From Pycnopodia helianthoides (Eukaryota; Echinodermata; Asteroidea; Forcipulatida; Asteriidae), in assembly GCA_032158295.1 (NCBI GenBank), contig CM063255.1:10382094-10446093 (forward strand): DNA of 64,000 bases, written 5' to 3'. Within the stretch, counting starts at the first letter, position 1, and each line of letters begins with the position of its first letter. A program made the translations under genes and the position numbers. Under the pieces are notes generated by a model. It ran no database searches. It worked only from the letters and a program-made list of their open reading frames with translations, and was not told the origin of the DNA. Below, piece by piece: positions 25,466 through 38,063 of this stretch.

Positions 25466-26039
25466 TTTTTATTTATTTTTTTAATGTGAAAATGAACAGA
25501 AAAGTGTGGAATTGAGCCACAACATCATTTAACAATGAATGTTTTACTAACATTCGGCTGTCCATGACAACCAGCGCGGTTTGTTTTTCAACAAAAGTAA
25601 GGTCTTTAGAAATATTTTCCATTATGTTGGTTTCGTGTGGGTACCAGCTACCTTTGTCTGCGCGTTCATGCTTATGCGTGGTATGCGTGTCGGCCATTTT
25701 GTGGAGACCGTTTTAGTTCACGATGTAAAAGGTAAACCACGCAATTTCGAGGCATATTTTCTGTGAGTCATTGTATTCTACTTTTAAAACATCTTTCTAA
25801 CCATATGCATTACATAACAAACGGTTACAAACGCTTTTTATAGACCTACTCGCCCGATCCAAGGCAACGTGTACCTTTAACCAAACCGTTTTTTTCCAAA
25901 TTCAAAACCAACTTTTGTTAAAGTACAACACTGACCTTTTGAATGATACAAAACATTGAGGCCTAGCCACAAAAAAAAATTGCAAAGTAAGTTGAGGTTC
26001 ATAATCTTGCTTTACTAAAACTTTATAACCTATTACCAT
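25466..26039. other. Spacer without recognised feature
   Basis: Low-complexity T/A start, then unremarkable AT-rich sequence. A short frame at 25581-25766 has no support from splice signals or paralogous copies. It marks the boundary between the repeat array and the duplicated SLC16 units. Confidence 0.4.
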
Positions 26040-27970
26040 TAACGTTTAAGAAGTAGAGGTTATTTATAGTGATATTATGTTCTTACTTACCAGTTTACTT
26101 GGCCTTCCATGTTGATATATTTGAAATCGATGACGTCACGTTCTGTACATAAAAAACAAAAAAACAAATTGGAAACAATAACGGTAACGCATTTTAAATC
26201 AAGCTAGTGGATGCGTTTCCACTAAGATTCTCTTCGGGATTTGCAAAACCATCAACGGGAAACTCCTCTGAGTTTTTGGAAGTATATTTAGATTAATTTA
26301 TGCAACTAACTCCGACGAGAAGCCTAAAACAAACAAAGTTTCCTCTGAGTAAACTCACCCCTGTATTGTACGCCCCGCAATGGCAATTGTGCGGGCCTGG
26401 TTACTGCATGTATTTATGTAATACTATGGTAATACCCAGTATAACTAGAAATGTACTTTTTGTTATTACAAAAACCAGGCATAAGTGGATAACGTCATCG
26501 TTTGTGAAACTTCCATATTATAATTGGTGTTATTAACTAATGTACAGAATGTTTGATCAAGTTATTTGTAAAAAAAAAAAAAAAAAGAGTTTTTAATTAA
26601 ACAAATTATCTGAAACTTTTTGTCAGAGATTAAAGTTAACTATTATGACTTCATCATTATTTAAAGTGTCAATTGTCATTTCATATACAGAAAACAATTC
26701 CATATGCCATTTCTTATTGAAATAATAGCTGCAGTCATGGCTTTTGATAGTTTTTTGCTATAACTTCCATTTTGAACCGGGAAGACAACGTCAAATGGGT
26801 CACATCTGTGTGAAATTTCTTCGGTTTTTGAACCAGCTTTCCTCATTAATTTTAACGGTGAAAAGCACAGTACTGCTCTCATTAATTTTACTAAAATTAT
26901 CATGGTTTAATGTTATTTAAGAAAAAAAAGGGTTTTTATTCATTCAATAGGAACGGCAAAAATAATTATTGTAACACTAAAAGGATCATTAAACAAAGTC
27001 AAGAAGGACCTATAAGGCCCATAACAAAAGGTCCCCAGTGTTAGAAAGTGTATACAAAACCAATGGGAGCTGTTGCTAAAAAATACAAACAAAAGATAGA
27101 CAATAGGAAGTCCCCGATTGCAGGTGTTGAGTGCTGTGTGAAGCGAGGTCGCGCGCTTTTTGTGTTAAGTTGTTACCGTTTACAATAATAAGATCAGGAG
27201 GGACGCGCAAGAGCCGTAGAAGAGTCGGTGTGAGTGGCCCCCCATACGGTAAATTAACTGAAGGAAGATGATTAAAAAGAGGGCGCTATCAAAAGAAATG
27301 TGTACACAATTTGCCGTATGAAGGTACAGAATCCAGGGTACAGATTCTCATGCCACCGTATTCGCAGCTTCACGTTTTTGCTAATACTACTACTCCCATT
27401 ACATTGTGATTAAAATATCAACACAATGGATTATATATTCTTTTTATTAAAACAATAGTTTCAGACGTGGCTATGTCTGGAATACCTAATTTAACTAAAA
27501 CTATATACCGTGGCCAATGTCCGGCTTGCAAGCATTAGATGCTTCCTCAAGGTACTAGAAAAATGATCTTAGCAAGAACACTAACTATGTAACGACCGCA
27601 ACGTAGTTACAACTCGTGGTCACATGAGTTAAACAATCAGGTAATAAAATCGTTGGGTATTATGCCAAAATCATGTCAATTTTCTAAATTTATCTTTTTC
27701 ATTGTAAGGATTGCCTTTTTTAAAGCAATTTTATAGGTCAATAATCTAAATAGAAATAAATAATACGTCTTTTCAGCACAATGATTGTATGCATTCGTGT
27801 ATCAAAGAGTAAGCATTAATGGACATAACTTACACAACCATGTACATGTACGGTACTCAAGAAAGACAAAGCAAACTCTTAACCAGTTACTGCACGTGCG
27901 CGCACGTTGACCGTCACATCACAAACAAAAACTTAAAAGGGCGCCGTCATTATTGTCCCCCTTTAAATAA

Positions 27971-28057
27971 GGGATTCAATGTGTGGTAAAGAGGGTTTAA
28001 ACTAGTGACGAAGTTTAAACCACTAGTTTAAAACCTCTTCACCGCACATTGATTCCC
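27971..28057. repeat. Long hairpin, 37-bp stem
   Basis: Left arm GGGATTCAATGTGTGGTAAA... (27971-28007) pairs with ...CACATTGATTCCC (28021-28057) at nearly every position around a 13-base loop. The paralogous block C (about 57111-57150) has only the right arm, so this is either an inserted foldback element or a structure partly deleted in C. No coding. Confidence 0.7.
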
Positions 28058-28470
28058 ATTCATAAATACCTTCCCTTAAAAAAAATATCCAAAAACCTCA
28101 TGAAAGTTTAGAACAAACCTGACTGTTTAGCCTCAGCTCACCTCGACTCGGCGTTGAATTTCTGTGCGCGTAGAAAAACCGCGTCGCGCAAGTTTCAAAC
28201 TATTGCACGCAAGTTTCAAACTTTCAAACTACCGAATTTGCGGGCCCTTTATGACAAAAATTTGCCATTCTATGTTTCAACACTTCTGTCTGTGTTTATA
28301 TCACACGTTTAAACATGGCCATGTGATGACCTCTCGACCGATCAGAATGGATATAAAACTGTCCAGGTATTTATGAATGAGAGTTTATGATCGCTTTAAA
28401 AGTGTTAATGCAGTATTTAAAAAAAATTACGAGAGGGGTTTCTTGACAAATCGATAGCAATGTCATTATT

Positions 28471-28901
28471 TTAGTCTTCAACAATTCGGAACACGACTGC
28501 TCCAATTAATGTGCCGTAGGCGCCCTCTATAATGATAAAGTCTCCATTCCACATCTTGCCAGCTCGATCTTCCAGCGTATAGGGTGGCGAGACCAGACCA
28601 TTATAAGGGCCACGGACTGTAGTCGAGACTGATGGCAGTGTGGTAATGCTGTGATCATTTGCAATAGAAATCGGTAAGTTTACTTTTGCTTAACACAAAC
28701 TCACGACAATAATTCTGGCAATGGATTTTGTGCAATTTGTTTGAATTTATCCCTACTGGTGCAAATACCTGTTGAATTCGGTGTCCTATCTGTGTCGATG
28801 GATTGGAACTCACTGATAACCAGTATGAACGAGCTTACTAGTGACAAGCAAAAAAAAACTCTCACAAAACGAAGAAACACCAAACCAATCAAAAAAGACA
28901 T
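28471..28901 (-). CDS. possible small secreted/membrane protein, two exons (116 aa), intact in unit 1
   Basis: Not a recognised family. On the minus strand exon 1 (28901-28769) encodes MSFLIGLVFLRFVRVFFCLS followed by more hydrophobic residues: a signal peptide or anchor. It ends ACAG with donor GTATTT. An 80-base intron ends in TTAAG, and exon 2 (28688-28471) continues in frame (AKVNLPISIANDHSIT ... VRGPYNGLVSPPYTLEDRAG ... GAVVFRIVED) to TAA. The joined length is divisible by three. Unit 2 keeps the donor and an in-frame TTTAG acceptor; unit 3 has lost the acceptor AG. Caveats: the intron is short, and a donor-like GTAAGT lies on the opposite strand at 28674. No transcript evidence is available here. 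Confidence 0.35.
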
Positions 28902-30250
28902 AAACTTTCCGACAGGCAGGCAACCACAAAAATCAACAATGTCCGAAGAAAATAAATTAAATAAACATGCATCTTTTCAGATAAATAATTGACGATGGGT
29001 TCGTGCATAATCGAAACATGTCTATTAATTTTCAAAATCAAACTTCGGTAAAATTATTTTGTTAGAACTTTGCAATTATAGTTAGTTATACTGATATAAA
29101 ATAAATTTTGCTTAAAAGGTAGGGCCTACCCTTCATTTGTGAAATGTATTAACAGTGGAATCCCGCACTGGACGAAAGCACCTTGAGACTGTTCATGTGA
29201 TAGCGCCCTCTCTCGAATCAACATGACCAATGATTTCCATGATCATACCAGTCGCCATTTTCTGAACAACGATTCCAAACTAACCCCGTCAATTCTCCAA
29301 ATAATTCCTAAATATCCAGGTCAATTTAATCCTCGAATCCTTTCCCATAATCACTAATGTCCCATGCTTACATCATAACAGTGAGTATTGTTTTAATTAT
29401 TGTAAAAGGTGATTCTTAGGAGATTTGTTATTCCATGTAATTCACGTTCAGATTTCGTTACATGCAAACATTGTTGCCAATACATATAGGCTATTATAAA
29501 CCTTAGTTAATGTAGGCCCTATTATTGTTTATAAACATGCTTATTGTTACATGCCCAATATGTATAACTGATTGGGGTTAATTTGCATTTCTCTTTGTAG
29601 AACCACGGGTATATGATCAACAGTACAGCCCATAGCCTTGATTGCAAGGCTGTGTAATAGTTTGCTTACTATAAAGCTAAACAGTCAGTGCGCAGCGTTC
29701 GGAAAAGTGCTTCCTTTCATTTGTAGCGTATGCACGGCAGTCGCAGTTTTGCATATATAATGAGCTAGGAGGGCACATTTTCAAAAAATCATATCGTGAA
29801 AATTCAGCCATGTAAAAATACAAAAACGTAATATTATGAACGAGGAATGCTTCATTGTAATAATAAAAATCATGGAAGAATTTTTAATTGTTCAGAATTG
29901 AGAAATATTCGACTAGAAAAATTATCATCGTTGTACAAAAATAACGGTTTCCGAAAAAGTCCCTTTTCTAGCATTTAACGAAATTGTGCAGAAAAACCTG
30001 AATCATGGGTGTTTAGGTACATTATTAATCTACTCATACGCTATAGTCGTTATTTCTGAAGCCACTCGAAACAGTCGGGGCACCCTAAGTATCCGTCGCC
30101 GTCAGCGTTAACATTCTCGGTAGAAAAATCCGCCATTACTCATTGGTCTAATGGGAGCCCGAATGTGATTGGTCAGGATGTGCAGCGTGCCAAGCGGTCA
30201 AGCGTGCCAACTGACTAATCAGCTACTACGTAACAAAACGCAAGGCAACC

Positions 30251-30733
30251 ATGGTTTTGGCACGATCCCCTGCTCCGGTCATGCAATCTACGAGGGCTTG
30301 TGTTGACAAGAAACCGGTGCCCGACTATTATTCGTTGTTATGGTGTTTGGCCGGGTTTAGCTTCAGTTCTTTGGAAGGATCTGTATCTTTACGTCGCAGA
30401 AACCAAAACTGGCATAAACGAAATATAATTTTCATAACAAAATTTCATCATTTTTGTCACGAAGATCATAAAAAACATGACAAAATAAATAGCGTCGCAA
30501 GAACAAGTAAAAACCGCAAGGCCTTTTTCTCCCGCCATTTGATGATGACGTCACGTAAGCTAAAACGATACGGCACAAATAACGTTTTTTGCAAAAGTTT
30601 TTGCACCGAAAAAACATTAACGACTAAACCTGCAGAAGTGTATGCGGTACGTATCGAAAGAACGATCCTTCGTTTATCAGAATATGGACTCCGTTTGTCT
30701 CAATCGTGCTCGAAACAGTCAGGGGCACCCTAA
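30251..30733 (+). CDS. hypothetical 160-aa frame with good start context
   Basis: Unrecognised. The ATG sits in gcaaccATGG, a good animal start context, and the frame is one of the longest outside repeats and SLC16 exons. It begins MVLARSPAPVMQSTRACVDK and is basic, without clear domains. CCAAT-like motifs (ATTGGTC) lie 80-110 bases upstream. It is bracketed by a near-exact direct repeat 'ctcgaaacagtcggggcacc' (30065 and 30709), with the second copy at its 3' end. It may be a first exon, a captured fragment or chance; the C-terminal half has no typical composition. Confidence 0.22.
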   Translation: MVLARSPAPVMQSTRACVDKKPVPDYYSLLWCLAGFSFSSLEGSVSLRRRNQNWHKRNIIFITKFHHFCHEDHKKHDKINSVARTSKNRKAFFSRHLMMTSRKLKRYGTNNVFCKSFCTEKTLTTKPAEVYAVRIERTILRLSEYGLRLSQSCSKQSGAP

Positions 30734-31059
30734 ATGTAAAGCTTATCAACAAAAAGTGTGAAACTTTAATCAAATTTCAGACGAAGATTGACATGTTTTT
30801 GGTACCTAAAATCTGGGAAAAATGGGTTTATTTTACGACGAAAATGTTCAAAGAAACTTATCACTCCATCTTGACCCAACACTACCCTCCAGTGGGCACT
30901 TGTAGCCAATCTTACAGGGTCGCCTCCGAACGCTCGCGCATTCACGCGAAATCTCAAAGGGTCCGAGACCGCCGTGCAGCTGCAAATGAAATCAGGTGTT
31001 CGGCCTCATTATCTAACACCCTGCGCACTGACTGTAAAAATGTTAAAACCACAGCCGCA

Positions 31060-31110
31060 CGAATGCGATGCCCGAATGCAATGCCCGAATGCAATGCCCG
31101 AATGCAATGC
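31060..31110. repeat. 13-bp minisatellite, about 4 copies
   Basis: Unit CGAATGCAATGCC repeated head to tail, first copy with one change (GCGATG). Frames through it are low-complexity and not supported as genes. Confidence 0.85.
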
Positions 31111-33737
31111 AACTCCTGTTCTGGTCCCCCCGACTGTCTTTAAACTGCACACCACGCTCTCACCTAAGGAAGCACACACACGCTCGTTTCCACAGTCCCA
31201 CACACACACACACCGCTATTCCACACACCGCTATCGCCCACAATCCTAGCCCGTGAGCCGTTAGCCCTTACCCAATAAAATGCCCTTCTTTTTCCTAGGA
31301 CCAAGTAAAATGCCTGAGTGAAAAATCTAAAATAATTTTTGTATATTCTTTGTGTAGGCCTACAGGTTAACACAAAGTAGGCCTGTAATTTAAAAGGCAA
31401 CTTTGTAGGGTTTTTGCTATTATGATTGAATCTGTGTGGCCATTGCAACCTTCCAAGTGTCAACCTTTGTTGAGTCACTTTATAAATTTGAAGGTCATTG
31501 CACATGTCAAGGGTACTTGAATGATCCAGTTATTTTGATATACAATAGTACTTGGCTATGCATTCATTTGTTTAAGACGTGCATAAATAAACTCCTTGGC
31601 AATAGCACCTTGATAAAATGTAAGCCCCAGATTATAGAATTGCAAACCAAACAAAATGTGACCCTTTCCTGTAAATACTGACATTATTTTGTATTCTTGT
31701 AATTGTTTTCTCATCCAAACAAATACACGTAACTTGTGTTTTCATAGAATTTTGCAACTTTTGTTTCATCTTTGGGGTTTACTATCTACCTTTAAAACGC
31801 ACGTTTTGCTCCCAATGCCACACAGTCAATGCTTTGCCCGGCAGTTCCACACCCCACCCCTGGTTTTAGAGTTACATGTACAGAGTACATACATACTGCA
31901 CATGTATTTTGTTTTTTGATCACAAGTAAATTAATAACAACACATTCTGAAGGATCAACAAGTATGTACAAAATATGTGAAATAATTATTTACACTTGTT
32001 TATTCATCATTTTCTTTTCAATGTTCAAGCATTTAAACATACTGTACAGTACTTCCAAAAAAATTAGGTTCAAAAAAATGATGCTGAGCAGCGTTCTTTT
32101 GGTTCCATGGCAAAGGGCATTTTAAAACAGCAAAGGACCAGTCAAAATTCACCCAAAGAAGTCCATGGCTAGGTCAGTGTTGAAAAGCATCCATATTTAA
32201 TACAGCATAGGGCCTAGTGAACTAAAGCCGTTGATTTTCAAGTACTGTACATTGTACTCTTAACTGAGCCAATAGTTACAGGCTACATACTTTGTTGTTA
32301 ACATCATAAAAACACCTTAACAAAAACTTAGTTTTTAAACTATATGGCTATAAGTATGGTAGATCTTGAAGAGGAGACGATCAGACGATAAATGATTAAA
32401 CTATCGAGTAGTATGCCTAATGGTTCATATCAGTCAGCATCAACTCAAAATGCACGGAACTCATCAAAAGTTTGATGTAAAATTGTAATGGAAACATTTT
32501 GAAATTAATATCATAAAAACGAAATGTTTCATTAAAACAGGACATGATTTCCTTAGATCTCAATGACCAGTATTCATTAGGTGTATTGCAACATACAAAT
32601 AAAATTACCAAAACACCATGATGCCTGAAAAAGGCTTCATGCCTGAAGACTTTCTCAGATTTAAATCGTTTGGTGAAAAATTACCTTATTTCTTTAAAAC
32701 TACACTACTTTCAGGGTTGTCATTTCTGAAAATGTATAATATCAACAGCTTTCCACTGCCATTAACCAAGTAAACATTAATAACATGTTTTGTGGGGAAA
32801 AAGTATCTCAACTTATTGTATAAAGGATATTGAACTTGATACAATTAATGTTTTAATATTCATTATGGATAATGACAATGTTTACATGTAAAAAGATTGT
32901 TATCTGACCTCCCTCAATAATGCATTTTTGATGACATAAACACAATAAATCTGTAGTGTTTACATCACCTACTTTACAAAACTCAACAGGTAATCATTCA
33001 TTTACTGTACCTTGAATTTTACTTGGACTTGTGTTATTTCAGAAAGAATTTCAAGAACACTCCTGTTTGGAATGTCAAGTGAAAAGTGATGAAAATTTAA
33101 TTAAATTCAAAAATTAGTTAGTGGCCTGAACAGAACCCGCAATTACGTCTCTCTGTACTCCCTCCTCGGTATTTGTGTGATACATATTAAAGTACTTGTG
33201 AAGTTCATGTGGCAGCAGTGAGCAAAACAGTGCATACAGTTGGCCGACCTGCTTCCGTGACTGGCAACAAATGATGACCCTTTCAGTTGACCTTTGTTTG
33301 TCCTTGACTTCTGCATGGTGAGAGTGCGGCGTGCTATTTTTTTAGAGTCAGTCGGGGGACTGGGGTTGTATCGCATTCGGGCGGCTGAGGTTTTAGTATC
33401 CTTGCTCTATGGTTTTAGCTAGAGTACTTGTCTACACAGCCTTGATATCAAGGCTATACAGTCCACAAATAAAACCAGTAAAACCAGTTCAGAATAAACA
33501 CCTTGCACCTTCTTTACACGCACACTACTGGTGCCAGCTCAAGCTACCTCCATGGTTTCACTTAATCATATGGGATGGGAAAGATTATGTGTGGTTGTAC
33601 ATCTAAATTTGTTCCTTACGAACGTGTAGTGACGGGCATATTGTGTTCCTAATGATGCTTAGTGCAGTATTGGTGTCAGCAGTTTTCCAAATCGTTGCGC
33701 TCGCCAATTTATCGGATATTTTTATATAATTTTTAGA

Positions 33738-35183
33738 GTGAGATCTGTGTGTCTACAACTTGTATTTTGTTCTTCATTTTCAGGAAATGTTTGTTTTGTA
33801 TTAAATTCCCTACACCTGTTGTTGTCGCCCTAAGTACAGAGTGATAGGTTTTTTGCTCATTGATAGGTTTAGATGTTATTTGTTTGCATAATTGAAATAG
33901 TTGTTTTGTGCTTAAATTCATCTTTTTATCAGAGATATATTGCAACTTTTAGGGCTAGTTGAATCGGGTATTGTAAACTTGTATGAATATAGGCAGCATT
34001 GTGTTGGCTTTTTGTCTTTCAAATAAGTGACTGTGTTGCGCTGTTAATTTTGTATTGTGTGCTACTGATTGGAGAATTTTAAAAACCAATTCAAGTGCAG
34101 GAAATCTATTTATATTTTAGACGTCATTTTGTTGGTTTTGCTGTAGTATTTTAGTGAATGGCCATCCTCTATATTTAGAGGGCCAACCTGGGTGGGGATG
34201 TTGTTGATTTTGGATAAATAAAAAAATGTATATTTCATTAACCAAAAAGGGTTCAGACTTTACACTTACTTTCTTCACATTTCTCAGCGTGCAGATGACA
34301 CAGTAATTTGTTGAGGGTGATGACGTCATCGATGACGTCGTAATATGAAATCAACGTTTGATATCTAAAAAATTAATACATGGAGAACTACAATTGCTTC
34401 AAACAAGAATTTTGCACAAAGTGTGACCCCGTGTGACCGTAACTTCTGTTAAAAACCGGAAGTTGAAGTGGCATATTCCGGGCCTCTTTTTGAGTCTTCA
34501 ATCCATTATGATATAAAATTTGGACATGGTCTGTAAAATGAATTTTGACCCCCGGGCCTTCCTATTAAAGGAATAATGACGTTAACATTTTCAACAGCGC
34601 ACTCTCGCAATTTTTTTTTAAAGGAATCATTTTGCTGAAAACCTGTTGCAAATACAAAAGTTTAAAACTTAGCACATACTTAATATAAGTTTCAATGTCT
34701 GGATAAGAAATAAGCTACGACGTCACGATGACGTAATCTGTTTTCAATTTAGGCTTTACCAAAGTTTCTTTATTCAAACTAATGCAAATCTTTAGAGCCA
34801 CAATTAACTTCTCGAATATCAAAATTTCCTAGAAATACATGTCTACAATTTTCCCCTTACTTTTCACCAGCTCTTCTAATTTGAACATTTCTACCTTGAA
34901 CATCTTTGTTTTGTTTAAATAAAAACCTATGTATAGTTGTATCTTTCTTTGAAATTTTGCCTAAAAGTCAGCAATATCTTATCAAATACTAATCTTGATC
35001 CTACTCTTAAACTTGCTTCTCCGTACTGACTTTGCACACTGTATGGCGATAGGTCTCACAGTATGCAGACCTATTGACCACACTGTGGTTTTAATAATGT
35101 TCCATTTCGAAAAAATCGTGCTTCCTTGTGATTATGATCTAATTCTGAATACACCCAAAAACATTCTCACACTTTCTGTCTAG
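33738..35183 (+). repeat. Duplicated 5' flank of SLC16-like copy 1
   Basis: Shares 'ttaaattccctacacctgtt' and following sequence with the flanks at 50251 and 59644. The middle part (about 34130-34850) holds TGACGTCA-type sites (34323-34340), an ETS-like CCGGAAGT (34456) and a second CRE pair near 34719; unit 3 has it too (60480-61200), unit 2 lacks it. The flank ends with a pyrimidine-rich tract and CTAG at 35180-35183, then GCTGAGAAGA and ATG. This suggests a spliced 5' UTR whose first exon I cannot place. Confidence 0.55.
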
Positions 35184-35193
35184 GCTGAGAAGA

Positions 35194-37727
35194 ATGGGCG
35201 TGTCTACTGCTCCACCCGAAGGAGGCAACAGAGCAACTACAACGCCAGACGAAACCTCGAACTGGAGCAAAACTGGGTGTGTCGCTGTGCTTAGTATGTG
35301 GACGAGCATGTGCTTCCTTACCACTTTAACGAAAGGACTCGGCATTATGTTGCCCACTCTTCAATCTCAATTCAACACGAAGACCTGGGTAATCGGCTGG
35401 ATGGCTCCCTTAATGATGGCTATGCTTGGTGTCGTAGGTGAATACAACAATTTATTGTTTTGAATCTAAGAATATTCTTGTCAATATTTACCCTGGCTTG
35501 TTTACTTTTTACATGACTGTTAAATAAAATATTTCATTCGGATATCCAAATTAAAATGGGTGGGGTAAATTGAGGACATGCAATAGTTTTAACTTAGTTA
35601 TTTTTTAGCGACGTCCCCATTGGTTTTGTGAACGCAACAAACCGAGGACTGTTCCCGATATGTCATTTTCCATGATCGCTTTTGTTAAAGTCCTCGGTTT
35701 TAACGGGTAGACACGCTCACGAACACAACCTTACAGGTTCTGCTCTTGTTGTTAGATTATTCTCTTTTCTAAAAAATAAATTCCCCCGTGAGGCCATTGT
35801 TCCATTGTGTAAAAGACCCCTCAATGTCCGAATTACTGATATAGGTCCCTTTGCAAGCTTCGTCGGTCGACGTTTCGGCATAGGGGTAGTCACCATGGCG
35901 TCTGGCCTAATGATTGGAGGAGGTTTCATCTTAGGATCGTTTGCAAACACACCCTTTCAACTGGCTGTCATTCTCACCTTCATATCGGGTGAGTTATTTA
36001 TAACAAAGGAAGAATTAATTGTGGAACATTTTACTGGATTTTTTAAAAGATTCAAAAAATTGCTTCCATATTTGCGATACATTGGTCTCGTCAAACTGAC
36101 GCAGAATCCGAGTTAAAATCCCATTATACAGGTCGGCCTGACCCAGAATTTGTTCAGGACCCACAGGACACGGAATCCGGGTCAATTCTGAACCAGGAGT
36201 TTTTAGGTAATCCGCGTTTACTAATTCTCTAAGAAATATCAGCAACAGCTCGTTATTAGTGTAAAGGGATCTAATCAGAAGTCCACTCTGGTTCTTCTTA
36301 GAACCACCACTAAGAGATTCATTACATGTGGCTGTTACCCGCACCAGAGCCCCTTTCACAATATGGACAGAAAAAAATGAGCTTCGTGTAAAAGGACGAT
36401 GGTTTGCACATGTCCTTCACTCCATGTCAAATTTTCTCAAACATTGAGAACTTTTTGCGTTAGGTCCTGCCTATTTTAGGACAAAGATTATATTGCTTAT
36501 TTCTAAATCTCAACTTCTAACTACATTTTGAAATTGGTTGCAGGTCCAGGCCTGGGTTTAACGGATATTCTGACGAAGGAGTGCGTTGGACGGTACTTCA
36601 AAACCAACTACGCAACTGCCATTGGTATCTCCAGGACAGGTGTTTCCTTTGCCCTGATCTGTGCAGCGCCTCTCATTCAGCTGTTCCTCAGCACCTACGG
36701 CTGGCGCGGAACCATGTTGCTCATTGGCGGAATCTCACTGCACTCTGTCGTGAGCGGCGCCCTGCTAGTTAGTGTCAATGCGAAGGGACGAGATGGAGAC
36801 TACGATGCCGTGCCTCAAGACGAGTGCGTACAGCCTGTAGAATCCAAGGGCAGCTGTATATCCCGTTTTTACAGATTCTTAAAGATGCTTTTCAAGAACC
36901 TGGATCTAGAACTGCTTTCCATGTCCCGATTTTGGATAGTCACTCTCATGTCCAGTTGCATTAAATTTACCTTTGGTATGTGGTTAATATACTTCGTTTC
37001 CCAAGCATACTCCACAGGGTTCACATTGGAAGATTCTTCGACCTTCGTCTCAGTGGCAGGCTTCGGGAACATCATTGGAAAGGTCAGCCAGGGGTTTATT
37101 TTGGACAAGTCGATCTTACCAGTCTGGGTACTGATGTGCATAAGCATCCTGGTTAGTTCCTTTTTCTTGATGGCGTCTCCATTTCTCACTGCCTACTGGA
37201 GTATGATGACGGCATCGTTCTTCGTACTCCTATGCGACGGCATCCTTAGCTGTACCAACGACGTGATTACTAAAGAGCTACTTGGTGTAGAGTTACTGGC
37301 GGGTGCATTCGCATGGGCCAGCGTCTTTATGATTGGCGTCAGAATTCTTACTGGTTTTCTACCAGGTACGTTTCCCAAAGTTAGTAATCTTGTGTTTTAT
37401 TCCCTGTGTTCAAGGGTTTTGTTTCCATAACTTCTCTAAAGGTTTAATAAGACATAGAAAATAAAATTCAAGCACACTTTTTACGTACTTCTTCAAACAC
37501 GGAGATATTTCTGATTGGACGAATTGCATAAACGAATGATCATTCTCTCATAGATCGTCATCTTGGCCAGCAGTTTACAAGCTTAGCCAGTTCCGATATG
37601 TTCTGTTCCAGGTTTGATGTACGATACTTTGGGAGATTACAGGGCAGCCTTCATCTTAATTGGGTCAGTTCAATTGATTCCACTGGTACTCGTCGTCATT
37701 CTGAAGTATAAACAATACATTCGGTAG
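35194..37727 (+). CDS. monocarboxylate transporter-like protein (SLC16 family), copy 1
   Basis: Predicted plasma-membrane solute carrier of the major facilitator superfamily; substrate unknown. Coding exons 35194-35437, 35845-35988, 36544-37365 and 37612-37727 join to 441 codons. All three introns split a glycine codon (G/GT, phase 1) with GT-AG ends. About 12 membrane segments are expected: two or more in exons 1-2, a charged central loop at residues 208-258, the second bundle after SMSRFW. Family-like motifs: GPFASFVGRRFG, YFKTNYATAIGISRTG, YGWRG, and the C-terminal GLMYDTLGDYRAAF. The usual N-terminal DGGWGW motif is absent. The region of the TM8 Asp/Arg pair important in MCT1 reads GFGNIIGK, so Asn and Lys replace them; lactate/proton transport should not be assumed. 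ATG chosen because all three paralogues share it after a conserved acceptor. Confidence 0.9.
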
Positions 37728-37756
37728 ACCACCATCTAACGGCTACAACCAGTTTT

Positions 37757-38063
37757 GTCAATACAGTTCATCAAGATATCGGCTACTTCATTAGCAATAT
37801 TTGGCACACAATCCTACCACCCTACTCTATCCCACCGTATACTGACACGCCCCACTACACAGGGCACTCTCACACAATGGGCAACCCACACAATAACTCT
37901 GAGCCCTCCAATCACAGTTCTCCTTTCAGAAGAACCAATCAGAGCAGTGACTGACTCTACACTGAAACCTCTGTTTCCTTAGTCCAGTATGTCTTACACG
38001 CTTCAGTCTCCTGACGATGACTAAAGCAAGCTAGTCGAAACGTTGAGACCAAAAAGAACTCAC
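37757..38063 (+). other. Insert downstream of SLC16-like copy 1 with hammerhead-like motif
   Basis: Sequence diverges from unit 2 right after 'ttttgtcaa'. Near its end CTGACGA (38011-38017) is followed by a stem GACTA/TAGTC (38019-38023, 38032-38036) and GAAAC, then GTTGAGACC. The order CTGANGA, stem, GAAA is that of a hammerhead ribozyme core, as reported for Penelope-like elements. An unpaired T precedes the stem and helices I and III were not established, so this is tentative. Confidence 0.35.

Larger units (their letters stand above)
29175..33520. other. About 4.3 kb insertion specific to unit 1
   Basis: Paralogous units read continuously from 'agtggaatcccacacactg' to 'tactggtgccaggtcaagct'; in unit 1 the two halves lie at about 29155-29175 and 33525. 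Between them I see no recognised protein. Contents: a 160-codon frame (30251-30733), a 13-base minisatellite, CA-rich sequence (31177-31223), and a decayed stretch (32690-32800) resembling the interior of the TTAA element at 61435. Insertion mechanism and ends are unresolved. Confidence 0.5.
26040..38060 (+). repeat. Segmental duplication unit 1 (block A plus SLC16-like copy 1)
   Basis: Block A (26040 to about 29170) matches block B (from 38064) and block C (from about 55465) through shared strings such as 'gtacgccccgcaatgg', 'caataggaagtccccgattg', 'aagatcaggagggacgcgca' and 'catggccatgtgatgacc'. A spacer with an insertion of about 4.3 kb follows, then the SLC16-like gene. The block-spacer-gene order repeats in units 2 and 3. 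Confidence 0.75.

Noticed and set aside
36869..37378. Minus-strand frames of 61-106 codons opposite SLC16 exons
   Set aside because: Shadows of the plus-strand coding exons; the same shadows recur in all three copies.
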